A DNA stretch of 47,962 nt from Chloroflexi bacterium B3_Chlor. GTDB taxonomy: Bacteria > Chloroflexota > Anaerolineae > UBA7937 > B3-Chlor. Positions 33,250 to 42,613 of this stretch are shown piece after piece. The position numbers were made by a program, and so were the translations under genes. Location of the stretch: the NCBI GenBank assembly GCA_005223035.1, contig NJBK01000019.1, positions 1 to 47,962 of the forward strand, read 5' to 3'. Every line of letters starts with the position of its first letter. Position 1 is the stretch's first letter. Under the pieces are notes generated by a model, which did no database searches, was not told where the DNA came from, and saw only the letters and a program-made list of their open reading frames with translations.

Positions 33250-34098
33250 GTGGGCGCCAGAAGATTAGAAGAAGCCGTGTTCAAGGCGCTGATGCTGGCC
33301 TCCCTGGGGCTCGTTTTGGCCGTCTTGGCTGCCATCGTGGTCGTGGTAATGGCACGCGGGGCCTCAGCCCTTAGCCTATCCATGCTCACACAGACGCCCA
33401 AAGGCGGCTATTACCTCGGTAAAGAAGGCGGCATAGCCAATGCTATCGTGGGCTCACTCTATCTTGCGTTTGGCGCTTCGGTGCTTTCCATCCTGTTGAG
33501 TCTGCCGACAGCCTTTGCCCTGCAAAAGGAGTATGCAGGGCGGCGTCTGGCCAGTATTACCAGACTAAGTCTGGATGCACTCTGGGGAACGCCATCCATT
33601 GTCTACGGCGCCTTCGGCTTCATCATCATGCGCTACCTTGGCATCGGGACGTCTTTGCTCGGCGGAATTCTTGCCCTTTCCCTTCTCATGCTGCCGATCA
33701 TGACCAGAGCCATGGAAGAGGCTATCCGAATGGTCCCTTTGGAACTCAAGGAGATCTCATACAGCATGGGCGCCACGAGGATCGAGACAACACTTGCTGT
33801 AGTCCTTAGACAAGCGCTGCCCGGGATCATAACGGCAGTCGTGCTTGCCTTTGGCCGTGGTATCGGGGACGCGGCTTCCATCCTTTTCACGGCGGGGTAT
33901 ACAGATCACATTCCCCGATCACTCCTGGACCCGACGGCTTCCCTTCCGCTTGCCGTCTTCTTCCAGCTTGGTACGCCATTCCCTGAGGTCCAGCGCCGGG
34001 CCTATGCTTCGGCGCTGATCTTACTGGTCATCGTTCTGCTGGCGAGTCTGGCAGCAAGACTCCTGAGCCGCCGATTCTCCAAGCATATCGTAAGATAG
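33250..34098 (+). CDS. pstA: PstA-type ABC permease
   Basis: 282 aa from GTG 33250, five bases after the pstC stop. Six helices; LDALWGTPSIVYGAFGF, the coupling loop VPLELKEISYSMGAT, and AFGRGIGDAASILFTAG with the RGIGDAA variant of the usual RAIGETA. Partner of PstC. Confidence 0.9.
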   Translation: MGARRLEEAVFKALMLASLGLVLAVLAAIVVVVMARGASALSLSMLTQTPKGGYYLGKEGGIANAIVGSLYLAFGASVLSILLSLPTAFALQKEYAGRRLASITRLSLDALWGTPSIVYGAFGFIIMRYLGIGTSLLGGILALSLLMLPIMTRAMEEAIRMVPLELKEISYSMGATRIETTLAVVLRQALPGIITAVVLAFGRGIGDAASILFTAGYTDHIPRSLLDPTASLPLAVFFQLGTPFPEVQRRAYASALILLVIVLLASLAARLLSRRFSKHIVR

Positions 34099-34107
34099 GA
34101 GTCCAAG

Positions 34108-34956
34108 ATGCCCCATATCAGCCTCCGCAGTCTGAACGTTACCTACAGAGATCGCAGAGCCCTTCGGGACATCACGGTTGATGTCCCCGACGCGCAGATA
34201 ACGACCATTATCGGCCCCTCCGGGTGCGGCAAGACGAGTCTACTCAAGAGCCTGAATCGGCTGATCGACCTCAGCGAAGAGGCTCGCGTGGAAGGCGAAG
34301 TCCTGATAGATGGCGTCAATATCTACCATCCAAAGGCTGATATTATCGCTCTGAGGAGGAAGGTGGGGTTTCTTTCGCAAAAGCCTTACCCGCTACCGAT
34401 GTCTATCTACGACAATGTCACCTACGGCCCAAGGATGCACAGGATGAACCGGGAGCAGATCTTTCAACAGATCGCGGAACTGGAGAAAGACCGCTCTCTG
34501 GGACGGCTGTGTCCCGAAAGCACTCGTCTGACTGCTCGTACCAGGAGAGGTGGCGAGATGGATCTTCTGGTCGAATGCTACTTGCGCGTTGCTGGTCTGT
34601 GGGACGAAGTCAAGGATAGACTCCATGATCCGGCGACAGGGCTTTCCGTGGGCCAGCAACAGCGACTGGCACTAGCTAGAACACTGGCTGTCGAGCCCGA
34701 GGTTATCTTGGCCGACGAGCCCACCTCAGCGCTCGACCCGATATCAGCCAAACTGATCGAGGAAGAGTTCCAGTTCTTGAAAAAGAAGTACACGATTGTC
34801 TTCGTCACCCACATCCTTCGTCAGGCTCGACGGATTGGTGACTACGTCATATTCCTCTACCTGGGCGAACTGGTGGAGCATGGTCCCGCACAGCAGGTGT
34901 TCACGTCCCCGCGCGACGAGAAAACCCGCGCCTATGTAGCGGGAGACATAAGCTAG
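34108..34956 (+). CDS. pstB: PstB-type ABC ATPase with an insertion and a variant signature
   Basis: 282 aa, ATG 34108. Walker A GPSGCGKTS, Q-loop LSQKPYPLPMS, Walker B VILADEPTSALDP, switch His in VFVTHI. Two oddities: the ABC signature is LSVGQQQRL instead of LSGGQ, and about 28 extra residues (around KDRSLGRLCPEST ... RRGGEMDLL, residues 128-153) sit before VECYLRVAGLWDEVKDRL, making it longer than usual PstB (about 250-260). No phoU or PhoR/PhoB genes adjoin. Confidence 0.9.
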   Translation: MPHISLRSLNVTYRDRRALRDITVDVPDAQITTIIGPSGCGKTSLLKSLNRLIDLSEEARVEGEVLIDGVNIYHPKADIIALRRKVGFLSQKPYPLPMSIYDNVTYGPRMHRMNREQIFQQIAELEKDRSLGRLCPESTRLTARTRRGGEMDLLVECYLRVAGLWDEVKDRLHDPATGLSVGQQQRLALARTLAVEPEVILADEPTSALDPISAKLIEEEFQFLKKKYTIVFVTHILRQARRIGDYVIFLYLGELVEHGPAQQVFTSPRDEKTRAYVAGDIS

Positions 34957-35151
34957 TCACGGTCCCGAAGAACGTAAACCAAGAAGGACCAGTGCGACTT
35001 GGGTTTTGTGTTTCGGACTTTCACAAAGGAGGTGAGAACATACGAAGCGCTAAGGGATAGGGGGCAAAGGATAGTGAAATCAATTGATGATGAAGGAGAG
35101 GAATCATGTGCAGACATGTTGTTAAGGTGCGCAGATGGTGAGGAGGGAGAA

Positions 35152-35550
35152 ATGGCTAAGATACTGGTTGTAGATGATGATGTTGACTTCCAAGTGATCA
35201 TGCGGAGGATACTTGAGGCCGAAGGGTACGAAGTCGGCATCGCTGAGAATGGTGATAGGGCGCTGGAGATGGTACGCCAGGGCGAACCACCAGACATGGT
35301 ATTGCTGGATATCATGATGGCCACTACCCTCGAGGGTGTGGACGTGGCCCGAGAGATGAAGGGTGACCCCGCTCTCGAGAATGTGCCCATCATCATGATC
35401 TCGTCCATCGCCACAAGTCCTCATGCGGCCGAATTTCCTGACGACGAGCAGATCCCGATTGACGGCTGGATCTCCAAACCGGTGCAGTCTGCTGTGCTGC
35501 TGAAGACGCTGGAGCGTTTCTTGGGTCAGGGTTCAGAGCAGACAACATAG
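35152..35550 (+). CDS. Stand-alone receiver protein upstream of the Hdr genes
   Basis: 132 aa from ATG 35152, preceded by GAGGAGGGAG; a longer frame from 34999 has no typical protein content. ILVVDDDVDFQ, LLDIMMATT acceptor Asp, IIMISS, ISKPVQSA Lys; no output domain. The beta4-alpha4 part (HAAEFPDDEQIPIDGW) is extended as in the membrane-tethered receiver at 23274, and the two appear closest to each other within this window. Position suggests a role in controlling the Hdr/Mvh complex. Confidence 0.85.
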   Translation: MAKILVVDDDVDFQVIMRRILEAEGYEVGIAENGDRALEMVRQGEPPDMVLLDIMMATTLEGVDVAREMKGDPALENVPIIMISSIATSPHAAEFPDDEQIPIDGWISKPVQSAVLLKTLERFLGQGSEQTT

Positions 35551-35626
35551 GAACCAGGCTGAACCCAGGGCTTGTTAACTGGGGTTGGCGACTCACTATC
35601 ACTTTGCAAGCTAGGAGTGTTGCGGT

Positions 35627-36832
35627 ATGGCTAAACACAGAGTCTTGAGTCTAGATGAGATGGATCGTGAGCTGATCAAGCAGATCGAGCCTGATTGGCG
35701 CAAGATGATTACTTGCATCGAGTGTGGCAGTTGCAGCGCTTCCTGCCCCGCCGGCGAGTTGATGGATTATGCTCCCCGGGAGCTTTGGCGTGTGATGCGC
35801 TTGGGCATGAGAGACGAATTGATAAACAGTCGTACCTTCTGGCTGTGCACTCAGTGCGATGCCTGCACCGTACGCTGCCCCCGCGGTATCATCACCCGTG
35901 AGACAATGCTGAACCTGCGAAGGTGGGGTATCGCTGAAGGGTTGGAATTGCCCGCGGTGCTGCCCCAGTTGCGAGAGTCCGTGGAGATGACCCACAACAT
36001 CTTGGGTGAGGATAATGACACCCGCCTTATCTGGAGCGAGAACCTGGAGCCGGTGCCCGAGCAGTTAACGGACACCAGGCGAGGGCGGGCCGAGGTGCTT
36101 CTATACGCTGGCTGCGTGGGTGCTATGTACCCTATGGCCTATAGCATCCCCCAATCTTTCGTCCAGACGCTGGAACAAGCAGGAGTGACCTACGCCAGTC
36201 TGGCGGGCGAGGAATGGTGCTGCGGCTATCCTCTCTATGGCGCCGGGTTGGGGGAGGAGGTCGCTGAGCTGGCTCAGCACAATATCGAACGAGCCATGGA
36301 ACTGGAGCCTCAGTATCTCGTGGCTACTTGTCCCTCTTGCTATCACACCTGGAAGCATATCTATCCCCAGAATAGCCCCGATGGCCTGGGTTTCGAGGTG
36401 TTACATGCCAGCGAGCTACTGGCTAAGCTCGTAGAAGAAGGCCGCATCAAGCTGAATGAGTTGGACTGGGTGGTGACTTATCACGATCCCTGTGACCTGG
36501 GTCGCAAGAGTGGGGTGTACGATGTTCCCCGCCTTATCATCAATGGCATTCCGGGCATTACTTTCAAGGAGATGCAGAATAATAGGGAAAACGCCCTTTG
36601 CTGTGGTGGAGGTGGCGACGTGGCGATGTGGGAAGCGGACGTGACGGAAGACATCGCGGAGCGTCGGATGCAGCAGGCCAAAGCCACTGGGGCCACGGCC
36701 ATTATCTCAGCCTGCCAGCAGTGCAAGCGCACCTTGCTGCAGGCTGCGCGTAAGACCAAGACCAGGATGCGGGTGCTGGACGTAACTGAACTGGTGTGGC
36801 AAGCGATGGAGAAAGGAGAAGTTGTAGGCTGA
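35627..36832 (+). CDS. hdrCB: HdrC-HdrB fusion (heterodisulfide reductase-like)
   Basis: 401 aa, ATG 35627. Residues 1-100 are HdrC-like with two [4Fe-4S] motifs [12 protein letters not shown] and [12 protein letters not shown]; residues 150-395 are HdrB-like with two CCG domains ([10 protein letters not shown] ... [11 protein letters not shown] ... [22 protein letters not shown] ... [12 protein letters not shown] ... SACQQCKRT), ligands of the unusual [4Fe-4S] pair that cuts disulfides. HdrC and HdrB are separate in methanogens, so this fusion is HdrD-like in layout but soluble (no membrane helix). It overlaps hdrA by one base. The acceptor, a disulfide or other thiol compound, is unknown. 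Confidence 0.92.
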   Translation: MAKHRVLSLDEMDRELIKQIEPDWRKMITCIECGSCSASCPAGELMDYAPRELWRVMRLGMRDELINSRTFWLCTQCDACTVRCPRGIITRETMLNLRRWGIAEGLELPAVLPQLRESVEMTHNILGEDNDTRLIWSENLEPVPEQLTDTRRGRAEVLLYAGCVGAMYPMAYSIPQSFVQTLEQAGVTYASLAGEEWCCGYPLYGAGLGEEVAELAQHNIERAMELEPQYLVATCPSCYHTWKHIYPQNSPDGLGFEVLHASELLAKLVEEGRIKLNELDWVVTYHDPCDLGRKSGVYDVPRLIINGIPGITFKEMQNNRENALCCGGGGDVAMWEADVTEDIAERRMQQAKATGATAIISACQQCKRTLLQAARKTKTRMRVLDVTELVWQAMEKGEVVG

Positions 36833-38826
36833 TGAGCGAGGAGACATCTAAGATCGGCGTCTACGTCTGTGAGTGTGGAATCAATATAGGGGCCGTTGTT
36901 GATGTGCCCGAGGTGGTGCGCTTCGCTGCTGAGTTGCCGTCTGTAGCTGTAGCTCGCGAGTACAAGTACGTGTGTTCCGAGCCCGGACAGGACATGATCG
37001 AGAGGGATATCGAGGAGTTGGGTATCAACCGCGTAGTGGTTGCCTCGTGCACGCCGCGTATGCACGAACCCACCTTCCAGCAGGCAGTCGCCGAGGCGGG
37101 GTTGAACCCTTATTGCTTGCAGATGACGAACATTCGAGAGCATGTCTCCTGGATATCGAAGGATGAGAAGGCGGCCACAGAGAAGGCCAAGCGCCTCGTG
37201 CACGCTGCGGTCGCTCGTGTTGCCTTCCACGAGCCCCTGGAGTCCCGGACCGAGGAGGTGACGCCAGCGACGCTGGTAGTAGGTGGGGGTATAGCGGGCA
37301 TTCAAGCTGCGCTGACTATAGCGGATGGCGGATATCAAGTCTATCTGGTGGAACGGGAACCCACCATCGGCGGGCACATGGCGCAACTGGATAAGACCTT
37401 TCCCACGCTCGACTGTAGCACTTGAATTCTGGGGCCCAAGATGATGGATGCCGGTCGGCATCCCAACATTGAACTCCTAACCTACAGTGAGGTCGAAGAG
37501 GTTTCTGGATACATCGGCAAGTTCGAGGTGAAGGTCCGCAAGAAGGCACGGTATGTGAACGCGGAGCTATGCACGGGCTGTGGCCTGTGTCAGGAGAAGT
37601 GTCCGCGGAAGAAGATCCCCTCGGAGTTTGACGAGGGTCTGGGCAACCGTTCGGCGATATACATACCTTTCCCTCAGGCCATTCCTCGGATACCCGTCGT
37701 AGACGCGGAACACTGCACCTACTTCCTGAAGCAGAAATGCAGAGTATGCGAGAAACTCTGTCCAGCAGAAGCCATTGACTTCGAGCAAGAGGACGAGACC
37801 CTTGAGCTGGAGGTGGGGGCCATCATCGTGGCCACAGGGTTCGCTCAGTTCGATGCCAAGTCCTCTCCTCAGTATAACTATGGCCGTTCGCCAGACATCA
37901 TTGATGGACTGCAGTTTGAGCGCATGTCCAGTGCCACAGGGCCCACTGAGGGCGAGATCATCACCTCCAAGGGTGTCCCGCCAAAGAGGGTGGCGGTTGT
38001 TCATTGCGTGGGAGCCAGAGACGAGTACTCCAATGCGTACTGCTCCCGAGTTTGCTGCATGTATGCTCTCAAGCATGCGCACCTGGTGCGGGACAAGACT
38101 GACGCAGAGGTGTATGAGTTCTACATGGATATCCGGGCGGCGGGCAAGGGGTACGAGGAGTTCTACGAGCGGGTGCAAGCGGAGGAGGTGTACTTCGTCC
38201 GTGGGCGCGGTGCCGAAGTTACCGTGCTGGAGGACGGCCAATTGATGGTCCTTGCAGAGGATACCATCATGGGCAGGCCCGTGTCGGCGAAAGTGGATAT
38301 GGTGATCTTGGACGCGGGCATGGTGCCCTATAGCGATGCTGGCCAGGTAGCTTCCACGTTCGGGATCGGGCGCAGCGAGGATGGTTTCTTCCTCGAGGCC
38401 CATCCCAAGCTACGCCCGGTGGACACAAACACGGACGGCATCTTCTTGGGTGGGGCTTGCCAGGCGCCTCGTGATGTGCCGGACACGGTAGCTCACGCCA
38501 GTGCTGCGGCCGCTCAATGCCTATCACTGTTGTCGCGAGGTGTGGTGACTATCTCCCCCACTGTCGCGGTTGTGGATGAGGAGCTTTGCTCCGGTTGCCA
38601 AGTGTGCATAGCCTTATGTCCGTATAGCGCCATCAGCTTCGTCAGTCACAACGGCACTGGCGTGGTGAAGGTGAACGAGGCGCTCTGTAAAGGTTGCGGC
38701 ACTTGCGTGGCTGCTTGCCCGGCAGGGGCGATTGAAGCACGGCACTTCACTGACCGCCAGATCTATGCGGAGATCGAGGGCCTGCTCCGCGGGTTAAGAC
38801 TCGAGGCGGAAGAGGCCAGAGTGTAG
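36832..38826 (+). CDS. hdrA: Selenocysteine-containing HdrA (flavin-bifurcating subunit)
   Basis: 664 aa with the in-frame TGA at 37423-37425 read as selenocysteine (residue 198). ATG 36832 overlaps the hdrCB stop. N-terminal HdrA domain ([13 protein letters not shown]), FAD fold ([13 protein letters not shown]), [15 protein letters not shown] where Cys-type HdrA has CSxC, ferredoxin motifs [12 protein letters not shown] and CRVCEKLCP, the AYCSRVCC ligands, and two C-terminal ferredoxins ([24 protein letters not shown]). The frame is unbroken on both sides of the UGA and family residues continue directly ([18 protein letters not shown]). A SECIS-like hairpin follows. Splits electrons from hydrogenase between ferredoxin and HdrB. 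A pipeline would call two genes. Confidence 0.93.
37423..37470 (+). promoter_or_regulatory. UGA-Sec codon and SECIS-like hairpin of hdrA
   Basis: TGA 37423-37425. Then GGATGCC (37446-37452) pairs perfectly with GGCATCC (37457-37463) around the loop GGTC, the same loop bases as in the fdhA SECIS. The loop starts 28 bases after the UGA, within the range seen for bacterial SECIS elements. Confidence 0.82.
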
Positions 38827-38937
38827 TGCCTTTTCCTGGGACCAATCGAGAGTTTGGGGAATGCGTCAGACAAGGGGTCTGTTGTGAAGAACAACAGCGG
38901 GCCTCGTGGCTTCCAATCATGATGGAGGTTTCATGAA

Positions 38938-39387
38938 ATGGCAGAGAAGGATTTCGAACCACGCATCATTGCTTTTCTTTGCAACTGGTGCACGTATGCC
39001 GCAGCTGATGTGGCTGGGATATCTCGCCTGAAACAGCCCCTCAATGTGGACATCATTCGCGTGATGTGTTCGGGAAGGGTTGATCCTTCCTTTGTATTGA
39101 AGGGTTTTCTCGAAGGGGCTGATGGTGTAATCGTCTTTGGTTGTCATCCTCCCGGTGATTGTCACTATGGTGAAGGCAATTACAAGACTTTTCGTCGCAT
39201 GCCGCTGTTGGAGCGACTTCTGGAGCAGTATGGTATTGAAGAGGAGCGCTTCCAGTGGGGCTGGATCTCAGCCGCCGAGGCGCCCAAGTGGGCAGAATTG
39301 ACGAGGGAACTGACGGAGAAGATCAAAGAGCTTGGGCCGCTGAATTGGAATAGCTACCTTGAGGAATCGGAGACCAAGGAGGCGTAG
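38938..39387 (+). CDS. mvhD: MvhD-type [2Fe-2S] linker subunit
   Basis: 149 aa, ATG 38938, GGAGG ten bases upstream. Cys ligands in FLCNWCTYAAAD, MCSGRVD and FGCHPPGDCHY, the MvhD signature (some homologues carry Sec at these sites; all are Cys here). Bridges the hydrogenase MvhAG and HdrA. Lies between hdrA and mvhG, as in methanogen and bacterial group 3c gene clusters. Confidence 0.93.
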   Translation: MAEKDFEPRIIAFLCNWCTYAAADVAGISRLKQPLNVDIIRVMCSGRVDPSFVLKGFLEGADGVIVFGCHPPGDCHYGEGNYKTFRRMPLLERLLEQYGIEEERFQWGWISAAEAPKWAELTRELTEKIKELGPLNWNSYLEESETKEA

Positions 39388-39392
39388 CGAAT

Positions 39393-40355
39393 ATGGCTGG
39401 CAAACCAAAAGTTGCTTTTTATTGGGCTGCTTCCTGTGGCGGATGTGAGATCGCTGTGTTGGAGATACGGGAGAAGATCCTCGATCTAGTTCAAGCAGTG
39501 GATATCGTCTTCTGGCCGGTAGCCATGGACATCAAGTACAAGGATGTGGAGGCCATGGAAGATGGCGGCATTGATGTCTGCTTCTTTAACGGCGCTATCC
39601 GCAACACCGAGAACGAACATATGGCCAGGCTCCTGCGAGCCAAGTCAAGAACACTGGTGGCTTATGGTTCGTGTGCTCATGAGGGTTGTATCCCCGGCCT
39701 GGCCAACCTGAGCGACCGTGAGGCGATCTTTGACGTAGTCTACAAAGACACGGCTTCCACAGAGAACGGGGATGACCTAGTACCCCAGACTAGGCACGAG
39801 TTCGCTGAGGGTGAGGTCGAACTCCCCGTTTTCTATAACAGCGTGAAGACCTTGGGCCAGACTGTACCAGTGGACTACTTTGTGCCCGGCTGTCCCCCGC
39901 AGGCGGACCAGACGTGGGCGGTCTTTGAGGCTTTCGTGAAGGGAGAATTGCCGGCTCCCGGCAGCGTGATAGGAGCCGGCGAGAAGACGGTCTGCGACGA
40001 ATGTGAGCGCGTCAAGGAGGAGAAGAAGGTCAAAGAGTTCTTCCGGATCCACGAGATCATTCCCGATGAGAAGAAGTGTCTCTTGGAGCAAGGTATAGTG
40101 TGCGCCGGGCCAGCCACCCGTAGCGGCTGTGGGGGTTTGTGTCCGATGGTCAACCTGCCCTGTCGAGGTTGTTACGGGCCACCGCCGGAGGTGGTAGATC
40201 AAGGAGCCAAGTTGCTCAGCGCTGTAGCATCGGTTGTGGATGCCGACACTGAGGAGGAAGCGCGGCAAATCGTCTCGCAAATCGTGGACCCCATCGGCAC
40301 CTTTTATCGTTTCGGCCTGGCGGCTTCGCTTCTACGTCGGCGGAAAATGAAGTAG
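39393..40355 (+). CDS. mvhG: Group 3c [NiFe]-hydrogenase small subunit
   Basis: 320 aa, ATG 39393, five bases after mvhD. Proximal cluster Cys in ASCGGCEIAVLE, GSCAHEGCIPG and FVPGCPPQ; medial/distal cluster Cys near CDECERVKEE, GIVCAGPAT and CPMVNLPCRGCYGPP. No Tat signal, so cytoplasmic. Passes electrons from the Ni-Fe site to MvhD. Confidence 0.93.
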   Translation: MAGKPKVAFYWAASCGGCEIAVLEIREKILDLVQAVDIVFWPVAMDIKYKDVEAMEDGGIDVCFFNGAIRNTENEHMARLLRAKSRTLVAYGSCAHEGCIPGLANLSDREAIFDVVYKDTASTENGDDLVPQTRHEFAEGEVELPVFYNSVKTLGQTVPVDYFVPGCPPQADQTWAVFEAFVKGELPAPGSVIGAGEKTVCDECERVKEEKKVKEFFRIHEIIPDEKKCLLEQGIVCAGPATRSGCGGLCPMVNLPCRGCYGPPPEVVDQGAKLLSAVASVVDADTEEEARQIVSQIVDPIGTFYRFGLAASLLRRRKMK

Positions 40356-40425
40356 ATCGGGCATGTGATATGTGTGCTAGAGCGGGAGAGGCCAAATACT
40401 TGTGTTTCGGAAAGGGAGGTAGTTT

Positions 40426-41895
40426 GTGAAGAAGATCAGCATAGATCCGATAACCCGCTTGGAGGGACATGGCAGAATCGACATCTTCCTGGACGAGGAG
40501 GGTGAGGTAGCCAACGCCTACCTGGTGATCCCTGAACTCCGGGGCTTTGAGAAGTTCTGTCAGGGGCGGCCAGTGGAGGAGTTGCCGCGGATCACGGCTC
40601 GCATCTGTGGGGTTTGCCCCGAGGCCCATCTTATGGCCTCGGCCAAGGCGTGCGACGCTGTCTACCATCTGGAGCCCCCTCCGGCGGGCAAGAAGTTGAG
40701 AGAGCTGTTTTACAGTGCCTTCTACGTGTACGACCATACTACCAACTTCTATGTCCTGGCGGCGCCAGATTTCGTCATGGGGCCTGATGCGGACCCCGCC
40801 ATACGTAACATCCTGGGCGTCATCAACGAGGTAGGTCTGGAGGTGGGAGGCAAAGTCATTGAGGCGCGAGGTCGGGCGCTGGATATCATCAAGATGTTAG
40901 GCGCCAAGCCAGTGCATCCCATCAGCGCTATTCCCGGTGGCATGAGCAAGCCCATGAGTGAGGAGGAGCGAGAGGAAGTCGAGGAGAGCGCCCAGTGGCT
41001 GGTTGACTTCAGCCAGTTCACCATTGAACTCTTCAACGATGTCGTTCTCGGCAATAAGGAGTATGTGGATTTGATACTCAGTGATCCTTTTACCCTTCCT
41101 ACTTACTATATGGGCTTGGTGGATGACAACAACAGGGTGAACTTCTATGACGGTTTGGTGCGCGTAGTGGATCCGGAAGGTGTCGAGTTCGTCAAGTACG
41201 CTCCTGATGAGTACTTGGACAACATCGCCGAGCGGGTGGAGCCCTGGACTTACCTCAAGTTCCCTTATCTCAAGAAGGTCGGATGGAAGGGCTTCGTGGG
41301 TGGCAAAAGCAGCGGAGTCTATCGGGCTACATCGCTATCACGCCTCAATGCGGCCGACGGCATGGCTACCCCCTTGGCTCAGGCCGAGTACGAGCGGATG
41401 TACGAGACCCTGGGCGGCAAGCCAGTGCACCAGACGTTGGCTACGCATTGGGCGCGTATCATCGAGCTTCTGTATGCTGCTGAGCGGCTGCTGGAACTGG
41501 CAACGGATCCTGAGATCACCGATCGGGACGTGCGCACCATCCCCACGGAGACACCCACCGAGGGCGTGGGTATCGTGGAGGCACCCCGTGGGACGCTAAC
41601 CCATCACTACCTTACGGATGAGCGGGGTCTGGTCCTCAGGTGCAATCTAATCGTGGGCACCACCAACAACTATGCCCCCATGGCCATCTCCATCAAGCAG
41701 GCGGCACAAGGGCTGATCAAGAAGGGCAAGGTGATCAGCGAAGGGCTGTTGAACATGGTGGAGATGGCCTTCCGGGCCTACGACCCTTGCATGGGCTGCG
41801 CCACCCACTCGCTACCGGGACAGACGCCTTTGGAGGTAAGGATCCTCGATGCCGCCGGTGAGGTGGTGGAGCGGCTGAGTCAAGGCCTGGGCTGA
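40426..41895 (+). CDS. mvhA: Group 3c [NiFe]-hydrogenase large subunit
   Basis: 489 aa from GTG 40426 after GGGAGG. Both Ni-Fe ligand motifs are present: RICGVCPEAH near residues 55-64 and DPCMGCATH near 456-464. Both distal ligands are Cys (gac-cct-tgc, ggc-tgc), so unlike VhuU this is not a selenoprotein. A 25-residue extension follows the final His, to be cut by the protease encoded next. Oxidises H2 in the cytoplasm and feeds HdrA. Confidence 0.95.
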   Translation: MKKISIDPITRLEGHGRIDIFLDEEGEVANAYLVIPELRGFEKFCQGRPVEELPRITARICGVCPEAHLMASAKACDAVYHLEPPPAGKKLRELFYSAFYVYDHTTNFYVLAAPDFVMGPDADPAIRNILGVINEVGLEVGGKVIEARGRALDIIKMLGAKPVHPISAIPGGMSKPMSEEEREEVEESAQWLVDFSQFTIELFNDVVLGNKEYVDLILSDPFTLPTYYMGLVDDNNRVNFYDGLVRVVDPEGVEFVKYAPDEYLDNIAERVEPWTYLKFPYLKKVGWKGFVGGKSSGVYRATSLSRLNAADGMATPLAQAEYERMYETLGGKPVHQTLATHWARIIELLYAAERLLELATDPEITDRDVRTIPTETPTEGVGIVEAPRGTLTHHYLTDERGLVLRCNLIVGTTNNYAPMAISIKQAAQGLIKKGKVISEGLLNMVEMAFRAYDPCMGCATHSLPGQTPLEVRILDAAGEVVERLSQGLG

Positions 41896-41998
41896 GACGC
41901 CTCTGGAGTCGTGCCATGGCTTTGTACCCAGCGCTCAAGCGCCGTCATCTTCGGGTGACTGCGTACTTTGTGCCAATTCCTGAAGCGGAGGTTCGCAG

Positions 41999-42454
41999 TT
42001 GAAGACGCTTGTCTTGGGCCTGGGCAACCCTATCTTGACCGATGATGGGGTGGGGTTCGCCGTTGTCGAACAGGTGAAAAAGAGGCTTGACGGGGGGAAT
42101 GTTACGGTCAGTCAGGCGAGCGTGGGGGGGCTGAGCCTGCTGGAACTCGTGGCAGGCTATGATAGGGTCATCATTATTGATGCCATCCAGACCGGCGTGG
42201 GCCAGCCAGGGGAAATCCATCACCTGTCGTCGGAGGAGTTTCACGGGAGACTTCGGGCCGGTTCGAGCCATTATGTGAGTCTCGGAACGGCGTTGGAGTT
42301 CGGTCGTCAGCTAGGTATGGACATCCCGAAAGAGATTGTGATTCTTGCTGTCGAGGTCGGAGATGTGAGCACGTTCGGGGAGGAGCTAACACCTTCGGTT
42401 GCCGCGGTGGTGCCAAAGGTGGTGGACTTGGTGTTAGAAGAGCTTGCGACATGA
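41999..42454 (+). CDS. Hydrogenase maturation protease (HycI/HyaD family)
   Basis: 151 aa from TTG 41999 with GCGGAGG upstream. Signature LVLGLGNPILTDDGVGF, with the Ni-sensing Glu replaced by Asp as in several members, then DAIQTG and HYVSLGTALEFG. Removes the C-terminal extension of MvhA after Ni insertion. Last gene of the Hdr/Mvh operon. Confidence 0.92.
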   Translation: MKTLVLGLGNPILTDDGVGFAVVEQVKKRLDGGNVTVSQASVGGLSLLELVAGYDRVIIIDAIQTGVGQPGEIHHLSSEEFHGRLRAGSSHYVSLGTALEFGRQLGMDIPKEIVILAVEVGDVSTFGEELTPSVAAVVPKVVDLVLEELAT

Positions 42455-42613
42455 GGCCTCGACGGTCCGACGCAACCGAAATACTGGGAGCCAGTCAGTG
42501 TCCACTAGTCTTGCGGGATCCGTGGCCCGACGACGTACAATCCTCAGCCGCCAGATAGCATGGGCGCGTCAACTCGCTGGGTCCCGACTTACTACCAACA
42601 CCGTGGGGCTAAG

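Noticed and set aside
37423-37425. In-frame TGA that splits hdrA, as if a nonsense mutation
   Set aside because: It replaces the Cys of the CSxC motif, family sequence continues at once, and a GGTC-loop hairpin follows; decay would not place the stop exactly there.
41787-41813. Possible selenocysteine in MvhA, as in VhuU
   Set aside because: Both C-terminal ligand codons are TGC (Cys).
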